Source: Peribacillus sp044761665
Lineage (GTDB): Bacteria > Bacillota > Bacilli > Bacillales > DSM-1321
Reading direction: 5' to 3'
NCBI RefSeq assembly: GCF_044761665.1
Contig: NZ_JBIWCW010000013.1
Span: 1-64,000, forward strand
DNA length: 64,000 bases
Each line of letters opens with the position of its first letter. The stretch's first letter is position 1. Positions 51,993-61,716 of this stretch are shown one piece after another. Under the pieces are notes generated by a model. That model saw only the letters and a list, made by a program, of their open reading frames with translations. It made no database searches and was not told where the DNA came from. The position numbers and the translations under genes are program-made.

Positions 51993-52043
51993 TTGTATGC
52001 AAATTGCATGCAATTGTCAAGTTTGCATGCAATTTGCATGCAA
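51993..52043. repeat. Four TTGYATGCAA repeats: parC/operator candidate
   Basis: Copies lie at 51993-52002 (TTGTATGCAA), 52004-52013, 52023-52032 and 52034-52043 (TTGCATGCAA). The start-to-start spacings are 11, 19 and 11 bp, so they form two pairs. Each is itself palindromic. They lie just upstream of parM. Confidence 0.7.
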
Positions 52044-52275
52044 TTATATTTCTTAAGGGTGATCTATAAGACCTAAGAAAATTACTGCAAAATGAAGGTC
52101 TTAAGACTAGAAGTATAGATGGCACTAATATTGGATGTATGGAGGGCAGTAGTGTAATAGATTCCTGTTTCCTATACTTGATGGCCAATCACCCTAGTAT
52201 TTAATCTATATCGACCTATGGGTAAAGAATTTCTATCTAATCACATACTAGAATAGAGGGGAGAAGAACGAAACT

Positions 52276-52515
52276 TTGAATACTCCCGAGTCGAGATTAG
52301 AAATCCTTACTAATCTATTTGCCAGTAAGTTACACCCTGAATGCAGCGATTGCCAGTGGCTAAATTGGGAAACCGTGCTTCCAATCACGGTAGCATGTAA
52401 AACTGTACGTGATTCTATAGGTCTTAGAGGACTTCTTTACCTACATCGGGAGGAAGCTATGGTCAAAGAAAGAGACGTTCGATGTAGACATACGAAGCCA
52501 ATACAAAAGGGGTGA
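52276..52515 (+). CDS. Hypothetical small protein (79 residues)
   Basis: A TTG start at 52276 follows GAGGGGAGAAG at a somewhat long distance. The protein reads MNTPESRLEILTNLFASKLHPE and has three Cys. I recognise no family. It lies between the partition genes and the 52597 gene and may be a plasmid regulator. The real start is uncertain. Confidence 0.4.
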   Translation: MNTPESRLEILTNLFASKLHPECSDCQWLNWETVLPITVACKTVRDSIGLRGLLYLHREEAMVKERDVRCRHTKPIQKG

Positions 52516-52596
52516 GGTTCAAAAATGAAGGGGATTCACATAAGTATGAAGAATATGTGAATTCATGGCTGTAGCAATGTGAAAGGAGTGTGAAGG

Positions 52597-53196
52597 ATGA
52601 TGAAAATAAAAGAGGTAATGGAACACTTATCAGTAAAGGGAAACACAATAGCCAAAATTGCGAAAGATAAGGTGGGGCTAGGGGAAAAGAAATTGAAAAA
52701 TGCATTACATAGTGCAGGTTATGAATATAAAAACCAGGCGCCTAAAGGTTGGTATTACGCAGGAGAAGGGGATGAACCCCTTTATCAATCGGTGTTTGAT
52801 TTCATAGAACCGAAAAATGTTTCAATTATACGTCCATTCTATGTGAATGAGAGTTCACCAATGAATTCACAAAAGGATGAACTCGATGTGAAATCTGTAA
52901 GAAATGAATGTGAAAGGTCTGTTCACACGGATTTCACACCGGAAGAGTCAGCGATATTAAAGGAACTGATAAAGGCATTTATACTTGATGAAAAGAAAAA
53001 GGAAGACATGGTGGGCAATAGAGATTTTCTTTATCAAAGGATAATCTCTTTAGGAAAGGGGGAAAAAGTACGGAAGACAATTGTAATAAATGAAGAAGTT
53101 GGGGCTTTGCTTGATAAGTTCGCAGATCAGCAGATGCTTAAAAAATCCGACCTTATGGAAATAGCCATAGTGGATTTAGTCAATAAATATAAATAA
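52597..53196 (+). CDS. Plasmid DNA-binding protein, RHH-like C-terminus
   Basis: The 199-residue protein starts at ATG 52597 after AAAGGAG. The N-terminal part (KIKEVMEHLSVKGNTIAKIA, then EKKLKNALHSAGYEY) resembles a helix-turn-helix. The C-terminal part (VRKTIVINEEVGALLDKFAD, then KSDLMEIAIVDLVNKY) is a ribbon-helix-helix pattern. It is convergent with the Rep gene and may control copy number or partition. A hairpin at 53196-53223 ends it. Confidence 0.6.
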   Translation: MMKIKEVMEHLSVKGNTIAKIAKDKVGLGEKKLKNALHSAGYEYKNQAPKGWYYAGEGDEPLYQSVFDFIEPKNVSIIRPFYVNESSPMNSQKDELDVKSVRNECERSVHTDFTPEESAILKELIKAFILDEKKKEDMVGNRDFLYQRIISLGKGEKVRKTIVINEEVGALLDKFADQQMLKKSDLMEIAIVDLVNKYK

Positions 53197-53223
53197 AGTG
53201 CTACCAAAATATAAGTAGCACTT
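53196..53223. terminator. Hairpin after the 52597 gene
   Basis: AAGTGCTAC (53196-53204) pairs with GTAGCACTT (53215-53223). There is no T run. The remainder of 53224-53389 shows nothing further. Confidence 0.45.
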
Positions 53224-53389
53224 CGGACCATTCAATTCGAGAATCTAGCAAATAATCTTTATCGATTTTATTTGATAGTGTAGTCTACGAGAGTGTCCTG
53301 TCCATTAATCATTTTTGGCAAGTCATATGTTTTTCTATGATATTATAAGTTCTATCTTTTTTATCCCACTAAAAATATCATCTGATAAC

Positions 53390-55198
53390 TTACTTCTTTT
53401 CTTTTAACCATTGGAGCATCTTCTCATCATTTTTATTATTCTGCCGTTTATTTTCTTTTCTCAGGTAACGGGAAAGGGTAGTATGAGCAATGCCAATCTC
53501 CTCTGCTGTCTGACGGATGCTCATTTTCAGGGTATCCATGGTCTCTTTCATCGTTTCCGGTGTCAGCATAATTTCCTCAGTTGTGAAGTCGAATGCCTGT
53601 TGGATATCTAAAGGGGGAGTCACTGAAGACTTATCCATGATGTATGCCGATTCCCGGGAAACAGCCGTTTCAACCTTGACCAATTCGAGGCCCACGGGTA
53701 GGGGAAATGTGTTTTCCTGATCAAACTGATTCATGCGTTCCAGGATTTCCGCATCGACTAGGCGGTTAGTGTTCAACATCAATTTCTTTTGATTTTCCTT
53801 CACAACCATGTCTGTCGGCAAAATGCTCACATTGATCTTGGACCAGTAATTGTGCACCCATCCTTTTTTGCCGACCCGTTCTTCGTCAATTTCTTCGCTA
53901 TAGGCCCAGCTTTCAATCACGCTGTCGGCCTTTAGTTGATCCAAAACGTTTTCGAATTTATCTCGGATCTGCACCCCGTTATATCTGGAGGAGAAGTCCA
54001 TCACCTTCAATAGGGTGGACACTTTAAATGGCTGCTGCAGGGTCCTTTTGATGGTCCTGATTTTCCATTGCAGGTTCAAGTACCTGGTCAATCGCTTGTG
54101 TTCCCGTTGTGTGAAGTGACTGTATTGGAAGACTTTCAGATCCAATACACCAAGGGAACGGTTCGGTCCGTCGAGATATGGAGTCAGGATGGAGGAGGGC
54201 TTCACCTGCACCGCATAAATGCCCTTTGGCTGTCCGGTCTTCTTATCATAAGCGACCCGCATCTTCCCAATCTCGAACATCCTTTGGAAATCCTTGAACT
54301 CATACAGTTCATTGTCCTGGATATCTTGCGTCTGGACGACCTTTACCTGTTCATCACCCAGTGATATCCAAATGCTTGAAAGTGCTGCCACACGCTTCAT
54401 GATATTGAAGCGATCCTCTTCCCGGAAATCGATTTCCCGTCCGTGCGCAGTCCGTTTCTTCAAGTTCCGGAGGCGAAGGGCATCATTGCTATGGAATTCG
54501 ATGTACCCGTCCGTGCTCTTGGGTGACACCATCCATAAATATGTAATTAAATCAAAGAGGTCGGCTGTCATTTCATCCAAGGAATTAATGGTGGATTCAA
54601 TGAGTTCAAGCCACATCTCCTGTTGATCGGAGGTAATCTCGTTTGCTTGCAGTTCGTGGGGACGCAGTTCAGCCAAACCTCTGAACTTTCCTCTGTTGTC
54701 AATGATCTCGGTTGCCAAAAGACCTGTCTCTCCTTCCTTGAAGTCCTTTTTCTTCGTTACGATATCCCTCATTAAATGAAAGTCCATATCCATGCTCGAA
54801 TAGATGTAATCCCGATTCAGGGCTTCCTCAATCTTTTCTTCGTTCACACTTCGCTTTATTTCATCCTTAGGAAATTCGTTGATGAAGTGTCCTGCCAAAA
54901 TGACCTTTATCGTGTCTCTATAGAGGTTCACAGCTTTCATGACCATCTGCTTGCTGATCGGTTGCTCAAAATATAACGTCTGGGTAAACAGGGAATAGAG
55001 GGCACGGAAGCTCAGTCCCATCGTGTAGGGAGGCGCCTGATTGCTGATTTCCTCTTCCGTCATCTGGTAGGCTTCCTGATTCCATTTCTCCAGGATATAA
55101 GGGCGGTCACCAAATAATTCCTTCGTTTCTTCATATATTGCTATTTTTAAAAGTTCGTAGTTTAAAATTAAATTATCAGGTATGTTTTCATACTTCAT
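53390..55198 (-). CDS. Putative plasmid replication initiator
   Basis: This 602-residue protein is transcribed away from an iteron-rich region just upstream, the classic Rep position. Its middle (FNIMKRVAALSSIWISLGDE, later FKVSTLLKVMDFSSRYNGVQ) looks like winged-helix segments. The C-terminus has a resolvase-like helix-turn-helix (MSIRQTAEEIGIAHTTLSRYL). ATG 55198 follows AAAGGATG; frames further up are unlikely. I do not see rolling-circle catalytic motifs, so theta replication is likely. Family name uncertain. Confidence 0.6.
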   Translation of the reverse strand: MKYENIPDNLILNYELLKIAIYEETKELFGDRPYILEKWNQEAYQMTEEEISNQAPPYTMGLSFRALYSLFTQTLYFEQPISKQMVMKAVNLYRDTIKVILAGHFINEFPKDEIKRSVNEEKIEEALNRDYIYSSMDMDFHLMRDIVTKKKDFKEGETGLLATEIIDNRGKFRGLAELRPHELQANEITSDQQEMWLELIESTINSLDEMTADLFDLITYLWMVSPKSTDGYIEFHSNDALRLRNLKKRTAHGREIDFREEDRFNIMKRVAALSSIWISLGDEQVKVVQTQDIQDNELYEFKDFQRMFEIGKMRVAYDKKTGQPKGIYAVQVKPSSILTPYLDGPNRSLGVLDLKVFQYSHFTQREHKRLTRYLNLQWKIRTIKRTLQQPFKVSTLLKVMDFSSRYNGVQIRDKFENVLDQLKADSVIESWAYSEEIDEERVGKKGWVHNYWSKINVSILPTDMVVKENQKKLMLNTNRLVDAEILERMNQFDQENTFPLPVGLELVKVETAVSRESAYIMDKSSVTPPLDIQQAFDFTTEEIMLTPETMKETMDTLKMSIRQTAEEIGIAHTTLSRYLRKENKRQNNKNDEKMLQWLKEKK

Positions 55199-55276
55199 CG
55201 ATAACATCCTTTCCAATGCATGCAAGGTAATCTATAAAACCATTAAACATGATACGTTCCATTAAATTCAATAGAA

Positions 55277-56118
55277 TGCACCATTTCCAAGCTATTATAA
55301 CAAGGGTTTATCCACTATCATAATCAAAATGCACCAAATAGTACACTGGTTCCGTAAATTTATTTAAAAAGCACCAGTGGGGTTTGATTTCTTCGGTCGA
55401 TCAAAAAGTAGGGGAGGGGATTGAATATAAACAAGAATCATAAAAATATCAGAAGTCATTCGCGAATGAATCGAGGATGGAAGCAGGGAGACTGACATGT
55501 AAAAGGCGTATCATGTACATTAAACGCACCATATTTCAATAACCTGAGCGGAACCCGCCCGAAATACACACCATTAAATGCACCATTACGGAAGTGGAAT
55601 CGAAAAATGAGCGGAACCTGTGTACCAGGTTAAAACGTTGGTGCATCTGAGTTTATTTCATTTTCGCATGGATATGGAACGAAGAAATCATACGGGTATT
55701 TCACAATTTGAGCGGAACCTGTACATCTGAAATGCACCATGGTCATATGCGAGTGAGCGGAACCTGTGTAGCATTTTTTAGGGGAGATATAGCTTGAAAC
55801 CTTGCCAATACAGGGTTTGCAGTGGTTTTATCCATTTTGAATTTCTATCAAAAATGGTTCATTTTTGTTCTTTTCGGTGCAAAACTTGAGCGAAACCTGC
55901 ATAGAAAAAAAAAACGACTTTTTTTTTACCCCTTGGGGCCCTAAGCTTCGAGGGGCTTTTTTTTTTGGTGCATTTCCCTTAGAGAGCACCATTTTACAAA
56001 ATTCGATTTCGGTATACTGTTTAGAACTAGAAATCGACAACCTGGAAGCACTCCGAAATTTGAAGAGGCGTCTTCCTCTTTACAAGTAGACCAGAGTTAT
56101 GGGGAACATTTTGCACCA
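55277..56118. other. Replication origin region with iterons
   Basis: Five direct repeats TGAGCGGAACCTG lie at 55545-55557 (CCG ending), 55608-55620, 55709-55721, 55754-55766 and 55887-55899 (one mismatch). A second family, TGCACCA or AGCACCA, occurs at least ten times between 55277 and 56118, mostly on the plus strand, some inverted (for example near 55640 and 55970). No gene lies in 55226-56160. The region separates the Rep gene and the primase gene, as expected for a theta origin. Confidence 0.75.
55939..55970 (+). terminator. Hairpin with T10 run inside the origin region
   Basis: GCCCT pairs with AGGGGC across an 8-base loop and is followed by ten T. It could end a transcript (an RNA primer or antisense RNA) within the origin. 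Confidence 0.5.
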
Positions 56119-56160
56119 TAAACCAAACGAAGCAAATCCAGAAGGGAGAAGGTGACATAG

Positions 56161-57744
56161 ATGGGGATAAGGGAAATCGGTAATAAAATGGGCCATGCCG
56201 TTTCAATCGGTGAAATCATGCAATTCATGACCCATAATAGTCTGTTCCTATATAAGAAAAAGGGATCTTCTGCCCCGATTGATAGAAGGGCAGCCTATGA
56301 GGCACGGGAAGGCAGTAACCCGCATATGAAGGGGGCAGTCTTTGTCTCCCCATCGAAAACGGACCTGACAGAAGGAAAAGGTTATGTCGTCACCTCTTAC
56401 GAAACCCTTCAGGAGAAACACCAAAAATTGACTCACTGGACCCCCAATACCTACCGCGGGGGTACATACTATGATTTCAAAAAGCGATTGATCAAAGGCC
56501 ATACACGTGAAAATTTAAAGCAGGTCAATGTGATTGGGTTCGACATCGACACCAAGGAAGTCGATTTGTACGCCCTTTATTTGGGTTGTGAAGAATTGGG
56601 ATTGCCACGTCCCAACCTATTGCTGGAAACACCTAGGGGATTCCAGGTCTTTTACGTTCTGGCCACCCCGTTCTACATACATAAAAATCAAGATTACAAG
56701 TCTTTGAGAGTTGCGGAACGATTATCGGACAATGTTCGCAAGGCGGTATCCCAATACGTGCCGGTGGATAAGAACTGTGTGCCTTTCGGGTTTTACCGAA
56801 TCCCGAGGGAAGACAATGTCCTGGATTTCTTTGACGAGCCTGCAAATACGAGAGAACTCCTATCTTGGTCCAAGCAATACGAAGAACAGGAAAAAAGAAG
56901 TTTCCTACGGGTCGTATACGATAAGCACGATGCAACATTCGATCTTACATCTTCGGATTGGTATCGTGCGCTCATCCTATCGACTGGCATCGATACAGGA
57001 CATCAAAGTGCGAGTCGCAATAATGCACTGTTGACCCTTGCGCTTGCCAATTATGCGAGTGGTCGCCCTTTGGAAGAAGCATATGATGAATTGGACCAAT
57101 TCAATAGCCAGTTGGCCCATCCCCTTCGGAAAGGTGAGTTCGAACGCACGTTGAAGAGTGCCTATTCAGGTAAATACAAAGGCGTGAAGCGCTCCTATGT
57201 CGAAGGATTGCTGGAATTATGGACAGATGGACAAGTCCAATTCCAAGGCAAAGAAGGCTGGTATAAATTCAAAAAGCCGCGAGAAGAGCGTGTCCGTTCC
57301 CATTATGATGAACGGGAAGAGGATATCCTCGCGCATTTAACGAAACACACGGACCCTGAAACACCGTTTCTAGAGGGTTCTTTACCGATGCTTGCCAAAA
57401 CCTTCGGGATGGCTGTATCCACGCTCAAGGAAGTCTTGAAGCGCTCGACTAAGCTGATCAGACATACAGTGGGCCAGGGCAGGGGAGCTTATACGAAAGT
57501 GGCAAGCCGATCGATGATGTGCAGGAACTTGTTGTGGAAACGCCAGGAAAGAATCGAACAGGCCCAAATGACCTTTGCCGAGCTCCTTCCCCAAGCAACT
57601 GCATTTCCAAGAACCCTAGTGTTCCCGTCGTTAAGATCAGAGTTACTAAACTACGAGTTGGACATCCTATACCGCCCAGGGACCTCGCCACCGGGGAAAA
57701 GACACTTGAATTTAATAAGCCAGTCTGCCATTACATATCTATAG
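56161..57744 (+). CDS. AEP-type primase with PriCT-like domain
   Basis: The 527-residue protein has a primase-polymerase-like N-terminal half: NVIGFDIDTKEVD (Asp128, Asp130 catalytic pair), ETPRGFQVFY and VDKNCVPFGFYRIPR. A PriCT-like helical region follows (ASRNNALLTLALANYASGRP). A C-terminal winged helix (SLPMLAKTFGMAVSTLKEVL) may bind DNA. It makes RNA or DNA primers for plasmid copying. A GAAGGGAGAAGG site precedes ATG 56161 and the origin lies directly upstream. Confidence 0.78.
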   Translation: MGIREIGNKMGHAVSIGEIMQFMTHNSLFLYKKKGSSAPIDRRAAYEAREGSNPHMKGAVFVSPSKTDLTEGKGYVVTSYETLQEKHQKLTHWTPNTYRGGTYYDFKKRLIKGHTRENLKQVNVIGFDIDTKEVDLYALYLGCEELGLPRPNLLLETPRGFQVFYVLATPFYIHKNQDYKSLRVAERLSDNVRKAVSQYVPVDKNCVPFGFYRIPREDNVLDFFDEPANTRELLSWSKQYEEQEKRSFLRVVYDKHDATFDLTSSDWYRALILSTGIDTGHQSASRNNALLTLALANYASGRPLEEAYDELDQFNSQLAHPLRKGEFERTLKSAYSGKYKGVKRSYVEGLLELWTDGQVQFQGKEGWYKFKKPREERVRSHYDEREEDILAHLTKHTDPETPFLEGSLPMLAKTFGMAVSTLKEVLKRSTKLIRHTVGQGRGAYTKVASRSMMCRNLLWKRQERIEQAQMTFAELLPQATAFPRTLVFPSLRSELLNYELDILYRPGTSPPGKRHLNLISQSAITYL

Positions 57745-58194
57745 TATCCTTGCCTTCTGCTCCTAGCAGCTACTCTACTAATCTTGTTTCTATGTATTGC
57801 TTTTAATTTTTGAGGACATTTTGTTATTTGAATTCCTATTTATTTTTTTATTATTGGTCCTTTCTTAAGCGTTTTATGGGGGGAATTACTTTTGGTTATT
57901 GTCTTACAAGTGTGAATTTATTCCGGTCTTTTCCATATGGGGAGTAGTTTTAGTCTGGGGTTTTTCATTTTTCATTAAGCGTCACGAAGAGATTTAATGA
58001 ATAATGGATGGATTGAATAAGAACACTAGTTCCAAAGTAACTTCCAAAAATTAGGATATTAGTTCGCTACCAATATTGTGTGGTTATGTTAAAATTATGG
58101 AAATAAATAGGTTGTTGGTTTGAAAATTAATGGGGCATAAATGAGGTTGCCACCTTCCCTATTAATTTTTGAGTTGGATGGGTTGAAGCAAGGC

Positions 58195-58255
58195 AGGTCC
58201 TGTTAAATGGTCACGGATTTCCATGTTTCCAATCCGTGACCATTTAACAGGACCT
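58195..58255. repeat. 25-bp perfect inverted repeat
   Basis: Arms 58195-58219 and 58231-58255 (AGGTCCTGTTAAATGGTCAC...) are exact reverse complements with an 11-base loop. No T run follows. The gap 57745-58478 has no gene. It lies between the replication genes and the transfer genes, so an oriT-, sso- or terminus-related structure is possible. Confidence 0.7.
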
Positions 58256-58299
58256 TAGATAAATAATCCACTTACCCAAATTAAATGAATATAGGGGTG

Positions 58300-58415
58300 G
58301 GAGGGGTAGGTGGTGAGAGAGTAAGAGAGAGTGTGTGTGTGTGTAGTGAGAGTAGTAAGTAAGTAGAGAGAGGTAGAGAGTAAGTAAGAGTAAGAGTAAG
58401 AGATAAGTTCAAGGG
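58300..58415 (+). repeat. GA/GT-rich low-complexity tract
   Basis: About 115 bases on the plus strand contain almost no C: GTGTGTGTGTGT, AGAGAGAGG, and AAGTAAG/AAGAGTAAG repeats. The tract is just upstream of the transfer genes. Confidence 0.7.
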
Positions 58416-58478
58416 ATAAAAGAATTGTATTTGTTATTTGAAGTAAGGGTAATGTTTTGAGAAGGAAGGTGAGAGCGT

Positions 58479-60725
58479 GTGAGATACCATGTGTTTCCTT
58501 TTTTGATTCCGAAAGAGGGCAAGGTCTATGAGCTCAGGACGACGATGGATGCCAAGATCCTGTACTTTAAAGATGAAACGGCCTGGACTACCTTGTTAAG
58601 TTTTTTAACCAAGCCTTGGTATAGACGATGGGTCAAGCAGGATTGGGTTAGTTGGGAAATTGTTGCTACGAAGGAACAGATTCGGTATTACATCTGGGTT
58701 CCGGATGTACATATTGGGAGTGCCTTCAAGAGTAAATATTACTCGGAACATCCGGATGTGGAGATTGTCGAAGTGGAGGATCGGGCAGTAGACTTTTCCC
58801 GGCCACATGCAGCAACCAGGTTATTCATGGAAAGCCATTGGACCGTGCCGATTAAGACCTATCATAATGAAGTGGTCGATACACAGGCAGAATTGATTGA
58901 ATTTTTAGATGGTTTGGAGGAAGGTCAAGAAGTCCACATGCAATTCCTTGTGCAACCCGCCTACCGTACTGAAAAAAGCTTTCGGGGAATCACGCAACAA
59001 TTCCATAGGCAATATGAAGCTGATGAATCGTTGCGGCAGGACAATGAATTATACCTTTCCGCCATTGAAGGGAAGTCCACGAGGGTCCTTTCAAGGATGG
59101 CGATCAAAGTGGTGGCTTTTGGGAAAGACGCACCAGATTCCAAGGAGTTGATCAGAAGCGCAAAGGGATCGATCGGGACATTTTCAAGTGGACGTCTCAA
59201 TCAGCTGAAAACCCGTGAATGGTGGTGGTTTAGGACTATCCGGCCCTTGTTCCGTTGGGAGTTCAAAAACCGGATATTCCCCATGGAGAGGATGAAGAAG
59301 CGTTTAATTCTTGGTTCCGAGGAAATGGCGGCGATGATGAGGCTTCCGAGTGAAAGGGTCCACAGCAACCGGATAAACCGCCTGAAGATGCGGCCTACGC
59401 CCTTACCGAAGGAATTGAAGGATGTGGACGTAGATTCGGATCTAGCCATCCCTTTCATCGATGATAACTTCCTGAATGGGGGCATCGTTTTGCAAAGACT
59501 TGGTGAAGCAAGCTTGCCGAACCTGCAAAGGCTCCTGAGCGATCCCGAATATCGGGAGGGCGTGCTTGAGCGCCTCGATCAAAGCATCCCCATCGAACGC
59601 GACCTGTATCTATATTTTAATAATTTGCAGGGATTGAAGGATCGTGAACTGCAAGCGAAAACGAATTCGACACTCAACAAGCTACGGAAAATCACCTTGT
59701 CGGGAGTAATGGGACAGATGCTTAGGGCCAAGACGAATGGGTTGAGATTCCGGGAAAGCATGGACCAGGGAATGATCAACCTGCTCGATCTGTCCGAATT
59801 GACGAGTGACGAAAAGAAACTTATCGGGTCCATGTGCTTGACCCTTGCGGAACTGGCAGGAAAAAGCCGGGCGGACACCCCGGCGATGGAACGAGATAAG
59901 CTGCCGTATCACTTTGTTATGGTGGACGAAGCACCGACCTTGATGGAACACAGCACGGATGCCATCGAATCCTTTGCATCAGAGCTGCGAAAATACAGGG
60001 TTTCCATCATTTTGGGGATGCAGGGGATCAAGGACCAGCTACCAAGGGAAGTCGCATCAGCCATCTTCCGGAACTTCGGAACGTTCGTATCCTTTCGATT
60101 GGGAGAACCAGACGATGCGGAATACGTCAATCGGTCGATGACTTCGGAAGTCCTAAAAGAATCGGATTACCTGCAAGTGGAGCCATATCACGCATACATC
60201 CGAATGCAGGTGGGGAATGAACGCACCCGCCCTTTCCTGATTCGCATGAAGGAGCCAGGTCCGGCCCACTATGATGGGTTCATCCCGACCATAAAGGATC
60301 GGACCCTTGCAGAGGCGATGCTACATGAGAATCAGGAGACGGAGAATGAATGGATGACGATTTCAGCCCGGGTAGACCAAAATGGGGAAGAAGAGCTTTT
60401 CGTTGAAGGCACAGAGATGGACGTCCTTGGATTCCCCCTCGAAAATCCTTTTGCATCAACTGAGTATGATGCGAAAGAAGGAAACCCATACGATCTTGAT
60501 ATAACAGATAAAGGTCAAATAGCTGGAGAATCGTCTTCCGGTGGACATTTGGCTTTTGACGAAATGGCGATATCGAATCAGGAAAACCAGGAAATCGATT
60601 TGCAGGGGGATGGGCCGAACGGTAAATCCAATCCTGAAGATATCGACGTCACCAACGAGGACGTTGAAGAAACAGGCATACCAGAAAAGAAAAAAAATGA
60701 TGAGCCAGATGATTTGTTCGTTTAG
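58479..60725 (+). CDS. T4CP/TraG-like conjugation ATPase without P-loop
   Basis: This 748-residue protein has an N-terminal domain as in plasmid TraG-type proteins (SHWTVPIKTYHNEVVDTQAE onward). The C-terminal half matches TraG/VirD4-like ATPases: QRLLSDPEYREGVLERL, INLLDLSELTSDEKKLIG, the Walker B VMVDEAPTLM, GMQGIKDQLP and FGTFVSFRLGEPDDAEYV. No Walker A (GxxGxGKS/T) exists where expected between about 310 and 350; the segment appears deleted. The tail is acidic and disordered. The GTG start at 58479 follows GAAGGTGAG. It starts the transfer operon. Confidence 0.7.
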   Translation: MRYHVFPFLIPKEGKVYELRTTMDAKILYFKDETAWTTLLSFLTKPWYRRWVKQDWVSWEIVATKEQIRYYIWVPDVHIGSAFKSKYYSEHPDVEIVEVEDRAVDFSRPHAATRLFMESHWTVPIKTYHNEVVDTQAELIEFLDGLEEGQEVHMQFLVQPAYRTEKSFRGITQQFHRQYEADESLRQDNELYLSAIEGKSTRVLSRMAIKVVAFGKDAPDSKELIRSAKGSIGTFSSGRLNQLKTREWWWFRTIRPLFRWEFKNRIFPMERMKKRLILGSEEMAAMMRLPSERVHSNRINRLKMRPTPLPKELKDVDVDSDLAIPFIDDNFLNGGIVLQRLGEASLPNLQRLLSDPEYREGVLERLDQSIPIERDLYLYFNNLQGLKDRELQAKTNSTLNKLRKITLSGVMGQMLRAKTNGLRFRESMDQGMINLLDLSELTSDEKKLIGSMCLTLAELAGKSRADTPAMERDKLPYHFVMVDEAPTLMEHSTDAIESFASELRKYRVSIILGMQGIKDQLPREVASAIFRNFGTFVSFRLGEPDDAEYVNRSMTSEVLKESDYLQVEPYHAYIRMQVGNERTRPFLIRMKEPGPAHYDGFIPTIKDRTLAEAMLHENQETENEWMTISARVDQNGEEELFVEGTEMDVLGFPLENPFASTEYDAKEGNPYDLDITDKGQIAGESSSGGHLAFDEMAISNQENQEIDLQGDGPNGKSNPEDIDVTNEDVEETGIPEKKKNDEPDDLFV

Positions 60726-60739
60726 TAGGGGGAGCGAGA

Positions 60740-61621
60740 ATGGTCAAGAAAATAGGTGTAAGGGAAGAGTCAGCTTTTGTAGCCATGCATGACTTAGTCT
60801 TTGTGGATGTATCGTACCTGGAAAAGTACATTTTCCTGAAGGAAGATGGTACACCTTTCGGCAAACCGTATATTTCGAAACATATGAGACTGCTTGAAAC
60901 CGAGGGGTACGTCCGATCCTTCCCATTGGCCAAAGAACTGGAACAAGGGAGAAACAAGCTTGTGTATACGCTCGATACCAAAGGGGTTCAAGAGGTCAAG
61001 GAAATCCTCGGCGAAGCCGATTGGGATGCCCGTTGGGCGAACCGGACGCCCACATATATCTACCATTCATTACGTTTGGCGCATTTACAATCCGTTTATG
61101 CAGCCGAGGGGGGCAGCGAGAACATCACGTATCATGAGTATTTTTCAGAAAGGCGAGCTTTCCGAAATTATGGGCAAAAGATAATGGATACGCGAGGGAA
61201 GGAAAGGTATCCGGCACATACCGTCATCCGGCCGGATGGGGCGTTCATCATGAAACGGACCATCAATGAAATCGATTATTTCCTCCTCTATTTCGTCGAA
61301 ATGGAGCGTAGCCGCCAAAGGGCGGAAGTGTCGATGGAAAAATTGAAAAGGTATAACGCCTATTGCGCGAAGAAGGCCTATAAAAATGATTTAACCTGGG
61401 GTGTGGAGATTTCCGCCGTCCGGATCCTGTTCCTTTCGGATAAACCAACCGAAAGAAAGCAATTGGTCCATCACACAAAAAACGTGGATACCCGGGCGAT
61501 CAATGCCGTCCTTTATGGTGTGTACGATGAAGTGTTAGCCAATCCATACGGTGCGAACTGGAGGGCCAAAGGTTCCAGCAATCCCGATCATTCGTATACG
61601 ATGGACAAAAAAATAGAATAA
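60740..61621 (+). CDS. Replication-relaxation family protein (putative relaxase)
   Basis: The 293-residue protein has an N-terminal winged helix (FGKPYISKHMRLLETEGYVR, KLVYTLDTKGVQEV). A nuclease-like core follows with RPDGAFIM and LLYFVEMERSRQ, the Asp/Glu motif of the replication-relaxation family (PF13814), which includes MobC-type relaxases. It nicks or relaxes DNA at oriT in the family's known members. It begins 15 bp after the ATPase gene with an AGGGGGAG site. Confidence 0.8.
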   Translation: MVKKIGVREESAFVAMHDLVFVDVSYLEKYIFLKEDGTPFGKPYISKHMRLLETEGYVRSFPLAKELEQGRNKLVYTLDTKGVQEVKEILGEADWDARWANRTPTYIYHSLRLAHLQSVYAAEGGSENITYHEYFSERRAFRNYGQKIMDTRGKERYPAHTVIRPDGAFIMKRTINEIDYFLLYFVEMERSRQRAEVSMEKLKRYNAYCAKKAYKNDLTWGVEISAVRILFLSDKPTERKQLVHHTKNVDTRAINAVLYGVYDEVLANPYGANWRAKGSSNPDHSYTMDKKIE

Positions 61622-61716
61622 AATTACAAAATTTACTATATTTTTGGAAAAATAAGGTGTTTTATGGGTAGTTATATGTCATAGCCTGTAAGATTCGGAA
61701 GGAGGGATTTGAAGAG

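Noticed and set aside
59050..59095. EGKSTRV in the TraG-like protein as a Walker A
   Set aside because: It lacks the Gly/Ala five residues before GK and sits in the N-terminal domain, not the ATPase core.
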